Shown here: piece by piece, positions 1 through 12,170 of the stretch
Numbering within the stretch: the stretch's first letter is position 1
How the letters are laid out: the number at the start of each line of letters is the position of its first letter
Source of the DNA: Fratercula arctica
Taxonomy: Eukaryota > Chordata > Aves > Charadriiformes > Alcidae
Assembly (NCBI GenBank): GCA_947846985.1
Contig: CANTUZ010000001.1
Location: 182,294,955-182,358,954, forward strand
DNA: 64,000 nt
Direction of reading: 5' to 3'
The notes under the pieces: generated by a model
The model's input: only the letters and a program-made list of their open reading frames with translations
What the model was told of the DNA's origin: nothing
The model's database searches: none
Translations under genes and position numbers: made by a program

Positions 1-1017
1 TACTTGAAGGGACCACATGCACTGGAAATAACTTTTCGGGAAAAATGTGCACTTACTGCTCTTAAAAGTTTTTTCAACTACCTATTATTGAGCAGTTCTC
101 AAACTCTTCGGCACACGACTCTCTTCTTTGTCAGAATTTGACTATCATCTCGCTTCTCTTGTGTGTCTCTCTCTCTCTTTACTTTTACGGTCTGCATCAC
201 GTATACTTCCTCTTGGAAATCCTTGAGTGCCTTTAAACTCAGCCTTTGCCTCTTCTAGATGAGCCTTGTGAACTTTCACTGCAGCTTCCAGCAGGACTTT
301 GTGTCCTCTGCCATTGCCTGGCTGACAGAGCATCTAGTTTGAGCCACCAGCAAAAGCCTTGCTTTTGCTGTCATGGTGTTCTCAGGACCTTCTCTCACTG
401 CTCATTTCACTCCCAGGCAGACACAGCCTTGCAGAGGGTATGTAGTGTAGGCAGCATTACGGCTGCTTTCCCCCTCACTAATGAAGCTGGTGAGGTTTTT
501 GGAAGAGGAACCAGAGCCTTGCATGGGTGCTGGTGCACTTTTTGTGGGACATGCCTGTAAGTACCTCAGGGAGGGATTGTGTGGGAATGAAGAGGCAGTC
601 ATAGCCAGCTGGTTGCCTCTATCTACACATAGTGTCCTCCAACCTGACTCAGAGCCTTCAGCCTAATGTTCTTCCCCATCCTTGTGGATCTAAAGTGTTA
701 GACTCTTCATGTGACTGCCAGGGGAGACAACATTTTTGGAGTCCAGAGAAGAATGGATGTGAAAGGAGGGAGATCTTGTCCTCTCTGAATGTTCTTCCAG
801 GTGGGGAAGCTTTTTAAAATTTCATTGCTTTGTACATTCAACAAATGTACTCACAAAAATAAGCTAGTCAGTTATTGCCCTTTTATTGGATAGGACCATG
901 CTTCATGAATACATGCAAAGATTTAAGTGTGACTGCTGCTGTGGTAAGATACTACTTATTGTGAGTGAGACAGTAGAAACTAGACTAGTGACTTGGTAGC
1001 CCTGTATTATATTTATT

Positions 1018-1345
1018 TTAATCATAGGACAGTTTGGGCTGGAAGGGACCTTAAAAGATAATCTAGTCCTGCAATGAGCAGGAACATCGTTAACTAGACA
1101 AGGTTGCTCAGAGCATCCTCCAACCTGACCTTGAATGTTTCTAGGGATGGGGCATCTACCACCTCTCTGGGCAACCTGTTCCAGGGTTTCACCACCCTCA
1201 TCATAAAAAATTTCTTCCTTCTATCTAGTCTGAATCTACCCTCGTTTAAAGCTGTTACCTTTTGTCCTATCGCAACAGGCCCTGCTAAAAGGTTTGTCCC
1301 CATCTTTCCTGTAGGCAGTAAAATCCCTTCTCTTTGTTGGATCTA
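1018..1345 (-). mobile_element. CR1 LINE 3' fragment
   Basis: In + orientation it opens with a degenerate CR1 3' end (ggctggaagggacctt, then tctagtcc) and runs back into the C-terminal reverse-transcriptase ORF. On the minus strand it reads through [19 protein letters not shown] and LEDALSNL, the conserved C-terminal end of CR1 ORF2. It is a 5'-truncated relic of about 0.33 kb. Confidence 0.88.
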
Positions 1346-2097
1346 TTTTCTTCAATGCTGAACTTGGTGTATGGAAATTAAAATAGAAGAGATTGCTTTG
1401 AACTATTAGGTGTAATTTTATCTGCCAGCTTTGCAAATATCAGGTAGTTGCCGTAGACCAATGCTGTAAAAACTAGTGAGGAAACAAGGTTGTGGATAAA
1501 AAGGTACAGGAAATTTAACAATGGAGTTTTAAAAACTGCTCTGAGGATATGCCTGAGTGATCTGAAGTTAAACCTTGTACTTGAGTTCACTTTATCCTGT
1601 AGGCATCTACCCCCAAGCTCTGTGCTGCCTTCATTCATGGCTTCACTCCTGCTTCCCAACTGCCTTCTTTTCTCTTTTGCATTATCAGGTTGAGTGTGTT
1701 CTCCCCCTCAAGCTCTGCTTTCCCTTTTTACCCTCAGTGAAGCCTTTTTCTGGGTGTGCCAAGAGCGTGTACGACCCCGAGTACCCACAGAGCATTACTT
1801 AATGGCTGCTGACACCCTGTATGCAGTTTTGTTGTGCTATATTTCAGAGCATGCCCTGGGTTCAGGGATGCAAATGGCAAAGGGGGGTTAGAAGGTCAGC
1901 GGGGAGTCTGTAGTAATTGCAAGGAGGGAGCGTGTAATTGGGGAAGTTTGGGATGCTGTCAAAGGCAGAAGGTCATTTGGAGTGATGGCCTGGGTACCTA
2001 GTTGAACATCTGATCACATACAGGCATATTTCTTGCATCTTTAGAGTAATTTTTGAAATTTCACACTTTATTTCACTCTATTTTCTTAAGATCTGTA

Positions 2098-2114
2098 TTT
2101 TTTTTTTTTTTTTT
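2098..2114. repeat. Poly(T) run
   Basis: A homopolymer of T lies about 130 bp before the A-rich tract. No retroelement body was recognised between them. Confidence 0.8.
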
Positions 2115-2241
2115 ACTTTTACTGCATTGGTCAATTAGAGCTTCCTACAAACATGGGAAACAAGACCTGCTGAGGATGTCCCTGGATGCCTGTAGGCTAG
2201 AGACGTCTCAAATACTATCCGGAGAGCAAAACAGAGGAAGT

Positions 2242-2395
2242 AAAAAAAAAAAAAAAAACAAAAAAACAAAAAAACAAAAAAAACCCCCACAAACAAACAA
2301 AAAAACCAAAAAAAAAATCCCACAAAAAAAACCCCCAAAAAAACAACCCACAAAAAAACGCAACCAACCAAAAAAAACCCCCCAAACCCACTTAA
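2242..2395 (+). repeat. A-rich low-complexity tract with C interruptions
   Basis: About 150 bp made almost entirely of A runs of 3-17 nt separated by single or clustered C residues. It creates a spurious Lys/Pro/Thr-rich frame on + and a Phe-rich frame on the other strand. It may be a decayed poly(A) tail or a simple-sequence expansion; no coding meaning is supported. Confidence 0.85.
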
Positions 2396-3187
2396 CTTTT
2401 GAGAACGTAGGGCTTACAAGTTTATTGACAAATACAAGCAAATACCAGCGAATAAAATATCTTAAAATGAGGGAGCATTTATAACTAGAACAAGCCTTCG
2501 ATTCCTAGCAGGCCCCTATCTGAAGAACAGAGCTTTGTTTTTATTTGTTTTAATCCTGAATGACTGCTACAAAAACAGTTTGTTTAGTCCTTTGAGAAGC
2601 CTGGTATTCTTTCATGGAGGTCAGGAATGTGATGACCGATGCTGAGTATAGTTAAAATCAGGTTTTGTGAGCTGGGGGAATGCCAAAGTACCAAAGGTGG
2701 TTTGTGTGACCCTACTGTGAGAGGGAAAGGTAAGAAAGGAGGAAACGTACATCTTTTTGGGTGTACAGTCTCTGGTGTATAGAGCAATTTCACATGCTCA
2801 CTGACTAGCAAAAGTTAGGAGTAGGAAAGTACGTATGAATCTGTTCTTGCATGGATTTGCTTCTGGAGTGAAGCAAGGTCTGCGTGATGAATTCCATCCT
2901 TGGGAGCTCAAGGAAGAGCCTGGTAACACTCCTTTACTTGCACATCAAGCTTACTTTTGTCTGGAGAATGTCAGGAATATGAACCGAAGTGTGGATCTTC
3001 AGAATTTCCTCAGTACAAGAGGTTGTGTTTATTTTTTTACTAATATGGGTCAGCGGATCACCTTTCTGAGAGATTTTGAAAACAATTCATTCTGCTACTA
3101 TGGATGAGTGCAGTGGTTCTTTTTCAGAAAAAACTAGGCAGTCCTGAAAGTTGGTTTAATGAAATGTAATTTTTAATTGTTTTGTTT

Positions 3188-3245
3188 AAAAAAAAAAATA
3201 AAAAATAAAAAACCCAACAAAGAAACAATAACAACAAGAAAAAAA
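3188..3245 (+). repeat. A-rich low-complexity tract
   Basis: A runs interrupted by T and C, similar in character to the tract at 2.24 kb but shorter. No retroelement body was recognised next to it. Confidence 0.7.
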
Positions 3246-5085
3246 CACCCGAAAAAAGCTTGCTAGAAGCTAGTGCTAGCATAGCCAGAATCTAATTTGT
3301 TGTGGAGATCTAATGCAGGTAACAAACTCCAGATATTTGCTCCGCAGTCTTGTGCTGCTTAATACTAATAACTTCAATGAGTTAAACTACATTGGTTTTC
3401 CAAGGAAAGCTTCAACACTTGTAAGTGCAAGATATGCTTACCTTGACATAACTTAATGCTTTAACTTATAGGCTGTCAGTTAAAAAAAAAAAAAAAAAGT
3501 TACTTTCTAAACCTGAAAGGCAGATAGGTTTACAAATGTGACCTGAATTCTGAAAACTATGAGCATCTTTAAGGCACATACTAGTTTTTATATATTTTTA
3601 TCTTGTTGTAGAGATTCCATCATAAGCTAGGAAAAGATCATATTAAAATGTCAATTAAAGACATCAATTCTTATTTGGACAAACTAAGTCTTATAGCTGC
3701 TGATTGGCTGATGTGATGACTTCCACTTAATAGCTCTGGTTTCACTTATTATGTAGGTACACAAGGTGAGTCTCTAGCCCTGAATCTCTGCAATACAACA
3801 GTCAGAAATTTCAGTGCTTCCATTATCATGCTGTGCATTTGTGCTGTCTCACCAGCACAAAATGGTTTCAAGTACAAGGACTGATTTTGCAAGTAAAAGA
3901 TACAATGTTCTTTTTTCTGTTTTGTTTTGTGGTTTTGGTTTTTTTTTTTTTGTAGCTAAACAGAACAAAAAGGAATCAAGAAGTAGACCAGACTCTCTAC
4001 ATTGAAAAGATCTAGATAAAGATTTTTGTACTGGACTACTTCATTTGGATTTTTCATTTGGTTTTTCTCTTTTTGCTGCTTTCTTCTCTGATTATTTATT
4101 CTTTTGCTCGTCACTTAATTTCACTTAAAATTTCTTATGTCACTTTGATTTGTTTTCCTGTTAGCTTTTTCCTAATATGTATTGTCACAAGTAGGACCAA
4201 ATTTTAAATATTTTCACTTCTGTGACACTTGATCTAGCATTTTTCAACAGTCTGTTTTAATGACTATGGTTTCCTGAAGTCTTCCCAGTCTTGGTCTGCT
4301 GGTCGCAGGATGAATGGCACAAATCTCTTACTATTGCTGTCTCGTGTCTTTTTAGCTTTGTAGACACTAGATGTCTTTTTCACGTATACCTGAGGGTGGA
4401 CCATAATACTCAAATTTACTTGAATATGATTCTGTATCCCAGAGTCAACTTCTGCCTGCCTGCCTTAGCAAAATTACTATTCATCACACACTTTGTTATA
4501 AAATAATAAGACAGCTTAGGTCCTCCTGCAGCTGTTACAAAACAACCTGAAACATCCCCAGTGCATTACCCCCAAGTTTCTACGTCTCTGCTTTTCCTGA
4601 AAATATCTCCACACATGCTATGCTTTTACACATGGACCAGCACCGATCAGCAAACACAAGTGGTAATTGCAGTTGTAAAGTGAGAAAATACATAGGGTCA
4701 CAAACTGTGCAGCTGAGGTCTGTCACAGAAAATGTCGTATCGGAAGCAGTAGGATCTGAGTATGTATCTACCTTTTCATCAGTAATTCTGCAAGATTTGT
4801 CTTTTACGTAGGCATGTCCCAGTCTGTTTCATGTTTTACATCAAGGATGCTCAGCCACTGCTGGCCTGCCTTTTGCCCACATCCTATGTCTGGTAGCCTA
4901 CTTCCCTGGCAGCTGTTTGAGCACATTCTATTTGCCAGATAAATTGTTCTGATGACTGCAGCCGGTTCTTAAGTACTGCCTTTATAGGAGACCCGCAATC
5001 TCTCTTTCATCATTTTGGGTTTATGTGACACAGGTGAATTTGCTGGAAAGCTGTGGGCAGCCACAGGAGGCTGGATTTACTGAGA

Positions 5086-5142
5086 GATATATATACACAC
5101 ACATATATGTATGTGTGTGTATATATATGTATGCATGCACAT
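5086..5142. repeat. TA/CA/TG dinucleotide microsatellite
   Basis: Alternating purine-pyrimidine sequence: a TA run, then CA, TA, TG and TA again, ending in ATGCATGCACATG. It is likely length-polymorphic. Confidence 0.85.
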
Positions 5143-6491
5143 GTTCATTAAACTTCCAAGAAGTACACAGAAGATACTGTGCACGATCACAAGTGATATA
5201 GAGGTGTCAGGGGAGGGGAGAGGACACAACATACGGCCCTTTGCTGTCCTTAGGTGAGCTAAATTACTGAAATGGTGTGCAAAATGGCTTTCTTTTTTTG
5301 TGGGTCCTAAATTAATGCTTCCAGCCCCAGGTGGCAGTCAACAGTTAGCCGGCATGGATCTCGGGGAAACTTTGTACTCTTGGGGAATAGACAGGCTTCC
5401 CACATGAGATAACGTATCTGCAATAGTCTCAGTTGTCTTTCTGTTTCAGACGTACCTTGATATAGAAAATGGGAAGATTGCGGTAGCAAAGTCAGACACT
5501 GAGAACAGATTATACCTTCTGGGTATACACATATTGACAAAAGTACTCAAGGTAACTTACTGTGTGGTTGACTAAAACAGGTGAAAATCTAGCCATGCTT
5601 TGTGTGTGCTTGAGTGATAACTGCCTGATGGCGTATATGAGGTTGAAAGGACTTTTTGGAGCTACTTATCTCCCAGTGAGAGGAAAAAGGTGGTTCTGCA
5701 TGTACTTAGAAACATCAAAGCTAGGAAGTTCTCTTTAAACGGAGATAAGTTGCAAAGGTACGTTTGCTTGACGTTTACTGAGACAGACAAGATTATATGA
5801 TGGAGTTTCCTCCAATATTAAGCATATAGATCCCCTAGGTCTGTGTTCTATGCAAATACTTAGCTTGATGGTTATTTATGTGTTAAAAAAAACCCACTCT
5901 AAAAAACCAAAAAATGAAGACACCCCCCAAAAAAAACCCCTTCATTTCGTTTCACCAGGTATTACCGAATAGCTGCTTTTCCATAATGAGATCTCCATGT
6001 ATATATCTATGACAAAAGCTTTTATGCGTAGTCTTTTAATTGACTTTTCTAGCTTGCTCACTGTGAATTGTATATAAAGGTAAAAACAAATCACCCCTCT
6101 CTCTTCCTTCTACTCCAGTGAATCTTGTTAATTGTTGTGATCCCTGCTCTTTCCAGCTGTCTTTGAGATTGTTATTGTAACAGTTCTCTGCTATTTAGCT
6201 AGTCTGTTGTTACAAATTGTATTTAGAAACTTCTGGAATACCATTATTTCCAGGCTTCAGCCAGACTTTCTTGCCTAGAATAGCCTAAAAAAGTGGCGTT
6301 CAGGGTACATCCAGGATTTACGCTTCCTGCAAGAATATTCTTTCCCCTATGCAAAATGGAAATACCTTTTGTTTGTGTTCCTGAGTGAAAGTAACTTGTC
6401 AGTAAGAATACTGGATCCAGTGCTAGAGTTATCAGCATGGTTAGATCAGGTGTGATATAAACACACAAATAGGTAAGATCCCTTTAGGAGT

Positions 6492-6517
6492 TTACATGGA
6501 ATTTAAATTCCATGTAA
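6492..6517. repeat. Perfect 26-bp palindrome
   Basis: Two 13-nt arms (first arm TTACATGGAATTT) are exact reverse complements with no spacer, centred on TTTAAA. Symmetry stops at the next base on each side. No flanking mobile element was recognised. Confidence 0.9.
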
Positions 6518-6900
6518 TCTGGAATGACATCATTTTATTTAACAAATGATTAGATGCCTTTTCAGACTGGGACGCTTCTGAGCATGGGTGTGTGCCTCAT
6601 CAGTTCTGTTCAAGGTGTGATTAAGTGCGCTAAAGATCTGATTACTATCTGCTCATGAAATCTTAACATCACAGAATTTGTAAGGAGATGTAGTTAAATC
6701 ACAGTTAAACTTATGTGAAAGGTTTATTTTTTTTTTCCTATGATAAGCTTTTAGCATTCTATTCTATTTCTCTCTAAGAACTTCAAATATAGTCTTTCTT
6801 TCAGTAGCTTCTAAAAAGGTGTTCCACTAGAAAACACTTGTTCATTACTAGATATTTCTTTTCTGTTGCTTAGGTGGTATATTTATTATTTTATTACTAA

Positions 6901-7020
6901 AATCATAGAATTGCCTAGGTTGGAAGGGACCTTTCAGATCATCTAGTCCAACCATCAACCTAACTTGGACAAAAACCATCACTAAACCTTATCTCTAAGC
7001 ACTATGTCTACCTGTCTACT
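6901..7020 (-). mobile_element. CR1 LINE 3' remnant
   Basis: It starts with aatcatagaattgcc, followed by ggttggaagggacctttcag and catctagtccaacca, the standard reverse-oriented CR1 3' end. It continues as cactaaacc-atctctaagcac-atgtctacctgtct and then decays; similarity may extend weakly to about 7.14 kb. Confidence 0.85.
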
Positions 7021-9390
7021 ATTTTCACATTTCTACTATATTGGCTCTAGTTTTAATACATTAGCTTGCAACCACTACCTCTTGTTGTGTTTCTTTCTGA
7101 ATTACCTTCTAGTAGAAATTTTTTCCCCATATGCTGTCATTGTACCATGATCAGATAACCTCTAATACTTTTTTGTTCAATGAACTAAATAAGCGATGCT
7201 TAAGTCTTTCATTAGAAAACATTGTAACAGTGGAGCAGGAAGAAAAGGGTGAAGGACTTCTCACATGATTCAGAAGAGCTTTGAATTAACACAAGGGGGA
7301 GGGAGCAGAGGAGGGAAGAGAATAATATTAAAGGTATTTTGTCATTTACTTTGGCTATGAAAGTACTCTTGCTGTAAACTACTTGCAGGTTTTTGCGTTT
7401 GAGTTAAGAAGCTGTACCATGAGGGCATGAAAAATACTTGAGTACAGGAGTGGAGCACCTAGGAGGGAGTCTGCCAGTTTAGAGTCATGGTTTCTAGAAC
7501 TTCAGTTGTTCTTTTAGCATTTTTCTGAAATCTTTCCAATTTTGCTGTTGGACATATTAATTCCATGTTTCTGAAACCTGCTATATATCCCTTATGTTTT
7601 CCATGTGTTCTACGAAATTGTCATTATACACGAGGATGTAATTTGTATATGGGCATGGTACATACTTTAACCATAAATTCTGCAGTATTTATTTCTACTA
7701 CTCTTGGAATAGAGCAAATACATTGATTAAGACTATGCGGTTTTAAGCCACTTTAAACCACTAAGACATACTATATATAGTGAGTAGCTGTGTTGATCCA
7801 TTGAACCTTGATTTGATATAACGTGTCTAACTCATACAGAGTATTTTAAATCCAAGAAATAAATTATCTTTCTCATGTGGGTTTTCTCATAAACTTCCTT
7901 GAATCTACACATATGCATAGTCCTGTGTAGCACTCCCTCTTTGGACCACTTCTTTATGATGTGCAAGAGACTGTTTTCAATTTTATACTGCACTTCTACT
8001 GAAGAGATCTTTTAAATATACTTTTACCTCTTTATCTGAGAACAGAAATAGAATGTTTCAGGCAGATTGCTTGTTATATGATTTGAGAGGCATCTGTAGA
8101 TGATAAGTAAATCCAGTTCATTTCTGATTTCATTTCCTGCAAATGCTTGGGCTCCTGTTTCAGCAACCTGCCTCTGTACATCTAAGTGACTTGGCTTTAT
8201 TTGGTTTTACCAAAAGTATTTCTCGTTTGGATCTCTCAGACCTTCTACTTGTGTGCCTCACTCACTGTAATAGCTCCTTTTGTGGAAGTAGAGTCTGTCA
8301 CCAGATTAAGTATCGCTTTCATGAATGAAGGACTATAAAACAGACAGTGTAGCTGTTCACTGAAATTTTGTAGACCTATGTTAGGAAAATGAGGTGATAA
8401 CCATATATGTAGCTAATGAAAATCCAGCTTTAGTCTTCATAGAGAATTTAAAGGTTTGGAATTGGTGGCTTCAAGCTCAATGTCTGCTTGGGGTTTAAAT
8501 GACAAATATAATCATTCACCCCTCTTCAGATAGAGCACTGTTTTCATCTCTCATCCTTTGGTTTTTCTCACATACAGTAAGATGTGTTCTTTTCAACTTG
8601 AATAGGGAAGGTGCAATAAATTTATCATAGGTGGGAGATGTTCCAAACTAGTCAGTGGTAATAATTGTTTATCTATACATTGTTGAAGAGGAGAGAATTC
8701 ATTAAGGAAAGAACGAAAGTTTGTTGCAATATAGATTTTTGGTCAGTGACTTCTTCCATCTCTAAATGGACAGCTGATGCTTGGATATTGTGCAAGAGCC
8801 AGTGGGCCAGAGAGTGAGCAAGTGAGAGGAAGCCGACCTCTGTTTTCCTAAAATAGTTAGCCCAAGTATCTGGAAAGGTGGAATCTCCAGTCTTAAGGAC
8901 ACTATTGTGCCTTCTTGTATTAATCTTTTGATTTAAAAAAAAAACCCTAAGAATAATTCTGAGGTCATGAAACGTAGTGTAGGATACGTCCCCTCCAGCT
9001 TTCTATCCTAACTTTTTGGGCTATAAGTTTATGGTGTGTTTTGTATTTTCTTGGATATAATGAAGGAGCACAGTTACTGCTACTTCTGAGTATCTTTTAA
9101 AAGAGGGAGAATTGCCTGCATTTTGTTTTGGTTTGTTTTTTTCCCTCCCTAGATGACTTCATTGTATCTTTTTTTTCAGCACAGGATTCTGTGTTTCAGT
9201 TAAGATACATGTATCAGTTCTGATTGGGATACTCAGACTACTGAGTAATGACAGTTGAGGCACAGATGTTGCCAGGCTTTTTATACTGCATCTTCATTGT
9301 TAGGCTCAGCTTGATGTGCAGGCTTTGGAGCACTGTTCAGAGTTGCTTGATAGTCTGGTTTTACAGTAAACTCTCACTGATATGAAGTTG

Positions 9391-9409
9391 CTTTTTTTTT
9401 TTTTTTTTT
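9391..9409. repeat. Poly(T) run
   Basis: A T homopolymer of about 19 nt in presumed intron, with nothing recognised on either side. Confidence 0.75.
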
Positions 9410-12007
9410 GCCAGGAAAAATGGTTCTCTGTTCTATTTCAGTTTAAAAATATCTTTAAAATATCTTCCTTTGGTAGCACACATAGATGTGTTTGGTTTTT
9501 TTTTAATTTTTTTAACTGCACAGAGGAATTGGTATACAGTGTACACTATTTCCATTGCTAGTGTGTAAACAAAGGAGTGTGGGAGTGCACGTCTAGAGGA
9601 GGTGCAAGGCAGGAATACCTCTTTTGGAGTATCAGCAGACCTGGATTGACTTGGATCAGTCATGATGCGTCCTGATGACTCTTCCCAATACACTGCATAG
9701 GATAATGGTGCATAAATATGGTTTTGAATTCCTAGATAGGATTTTTCCTCTGGCAGCAATTGGTTGTCTAAGTATGGGGTCAGGAGGCTGACTGGAATTT
9801 TCAAAGTGATCAAAAACTTACATCTTAGTGATGATTTTCTTTTTTGAGTGTGAAATGGTAGAAAAATAAAGCCTTGTTGTTGTAGTTCATATTTTCTAGT
9901 GAAAGTCTGATGTTCCAGAAGATTAATTTGGTTTAAAATGTAGCACAAACTCTTTCCTTATTACTTCTGTGCTATTATTCTCATAATTGGCATGTTTGTT
10001 GTAGCTGAAACCACGTATTTGTAAAACCTGGAAGCCTGTTAGCCGGAAAAGCTATTGAAGAAACAAATACAGAATATCTGCTGTAGGTATGAGGAGTAGA
10101 AGAGAAATAAAATGTATGTGTGGAATAAAGCAGTAGCAGTAAAGGTTTTGCTTAAATGTGAAATAAGATATTTTAAATGTCTCTTATCTAGAAATAGGGT
10201 TTATGATTTGTCAGAAGAAAAGAATTAATTAGAATTTTAGTGTTCACAAATACTACGGGGTCAAATTTATCTTGTTTTGGTAATTGGGACTTTAATTTTA
10301 AAAGAAAAACCAACCAACATCGACACGAATCTTAGCATCAGTTCTTGCTGCTTTGGCCATGAGTGCAGGTTCTTCTTGTCTGTCCCTGTCACTTTGCCCA
10401 GAAGGTTGCACCTACTTAGGACTAGCTGACCAGCTGTGGCATATCTGTTTTTGTGAGGCCCTTCCCAGGGAGGCACATAGCGTTCCCAGTGCACTCCGTC
10501 TGCTGTCCTCTACAAACCACATGCCCTGGAAACACTGGATGTGAGAAGGCTGAACTGCACATAGAAAGGATCCAGCATGAAGACCACTTGCAAAGAATTT
10601 AAATGAAACTGAGGTGGGGAAAAAGTGTTTCTGCGAGTTAAATTTAAACAGTCTTCGAAGGAAAATACTATTTAGCTGAGTCTTTTCATTCTGCAACAAA
10701 GGTGATGCAGAGGATCCAACCATGGTGGGTTTAGAGTAACTGGATGATTTGTATGCCACATTTCAGGCAAGGTTACAGAGAGTCTGACATATGCCTGAAG
10801 CCTAACAGAATTTAAACATAGAAAACCGATAACTGCTAGAAGGATCCAAAATTCAAGGGGATATTATCATTCCAGTACAATACCCTGGACACTAAGGTAG
10901 TCTGCAGCAGATTTTAAAAGGCTCCTTGTAGGTTGCTTGAAAAAACTTCTCACTTCTTGTATATCTTGCTCTGCCACTCTCTATAACCCTGAGTTTCAAG
11001 GTTAACATGAACACTTAATCTCTTAAACCATGTAGATTATCACTATTCTCTTATTGGTCAACATGCCTTGCTAATATGGCAAAACAGCTAACAGGATGCA
11101 GCGCACCTGCTTGCTCTAGGTGCTTAATTGGCTGAAGTGAAGAAGTTGCCAAGAAGTCTGAAAATAATTTGATTAAATTCTTACATGTTTCTTTTCTCCT
11201 CGTAGTCTCCTGAAATAAGGGATTTAAGCTATAGGAAACTATGAATTTGGTCAGAAGTGCAGAGAGAAAGAAGAGATTCCATTTTAGGATTTCATAATTG
11301 AAGGAATTATGAAGCAAGGGTGAGGTTGGGGAAAGGAGCTTAATTTGTGTTCATTTTCTTTATATATGTACCAGTGCTTTTGTTAGTAATCAAGTTCCTT
11401 TTGTTCCCGTTATGTAGTTATCCATGTGTGTCTGCTATAGAGGGGGAAAAAAATCAAGGAGAAAAACTCATTAATGAAACTGTCAGCTTTGAATTCCTGG
11501 AGCTGGTTTCAAAGTCTTTAAAAGGAATATCAGGTTAACACTATTTCTAATCTATGGGCAAAATGCAGTTTTAGAAAGAAAATACTATGAATTATGTAAA
11601 GGACAGAAGGCAACAAATCTGTCTAGAATTTGGATAACACAAATCCTGAATTTCTTGATGGCCTCTACTCCACAGTTCCCAGCTGCTCCTGCTTGGCTTG
11701 CTAGATACTCTACTTCTGTGACCTCCTTTGTTTCATTAACTATATAGTGATTACCTATGATGCATTGCTAATATGCAAGCTAGTCTGTTATGAGTTATTC
11801 TGCTGAGACAGGGCTCTGAAAGCAAATTTCTCTTTGCCTTACCTTCAAGCTTTCATCTCCAGCTTCCCCTGAAGTTTCCTCTGTCTCACGTAATTTTTTT
11901 CCATTAATTTCAGAATATTATCATAAATAGTTTATTATTTCAATTAAAATTATTTTTATATCAGTAGTTTTAGTGGAAAATAAATCAATTACTTCTCTTA
12001 CTTTCAG

Positions 12008-12170
12008 ATGGGCACCTTTAAAGCACATGATGGTGAATATTTTTTAGAACCTCTGATGAAAGCGGATGGAGGTGAACATGAAGATGAGCATAACAAACCA
12101 CATCTTATATACAGGCATGAAGAACTTAAAAAAAAGTATCAGAAATCCCATAAACCTTGTGAAGTTTCAG
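12008..12170 (+). CDS. ADAMTS20: ADAMTS20 exon, prodomain segment (first exon in window)
   Basis: The acceptor is ctttcag and the donor is TCAG|gtatag. The 163 nt read from phase 0 and leave a phase-1 intron. The peptide contains GTF, then [13 protein letters not shown] and [12 protein letters not shown], the conserved distal prodomain block of ADAMTS9/20 that follows the YRG/CGG part of the propeptide. The exon happens to begin with ATG, but this is an internal methionine codon, not the gene start. It encodes residues 1-54 of the visible protein. Confidence 0.92.

Larger units (their letters stand above)
1..12007. other. Presumed intron upstream of the first visible exon
   Basis: No exon of ADAMTS20 or any other gene could be recognised in these 12 kb. 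The preceding part of the protein (signal peptide and N-terminal prodomain) must be encoded further upstream, so this is inferred to be intron. It holds a CR1 fragment near 1.02-1.34 kb, an A-rich tract near 2.24-2.39 kb, a TA/TG microsatellite near 5.1 kb, a 26-bp palindrome near 6.5 kb, a short CR1 remnant near 6.9 kb and several A or T runs. The short open frames here are chance frames without recognisable domains. Confidence 0.6.

Noticed and set aside
246..560. 104-codon open frame near the window start
   Set aside because: No recognisable domain and no splice context; it does not resemble the missing ADAMTS20 prodomain exon.
2053..2484. 143-codon Lys/Pro-rich open frame
   Set aside because: It is generated entirely by the A-rich low-complexity tract; the other strand gives the matching Phe-rich frames.
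1..12007. Search for the upstream ADAMTS20 prodomain exon (YRG...CGG block)
   Set aside because: No matching peptide was found by eye in any frame, so the exon is assumed to lie before the window.
12008..12010. ATG at the first exon edge as the translation start
   Set aside because: It directly follows a good acceptor (ctttcag) and lies in the middle of the conserved prodomain, so it is an internal codon.
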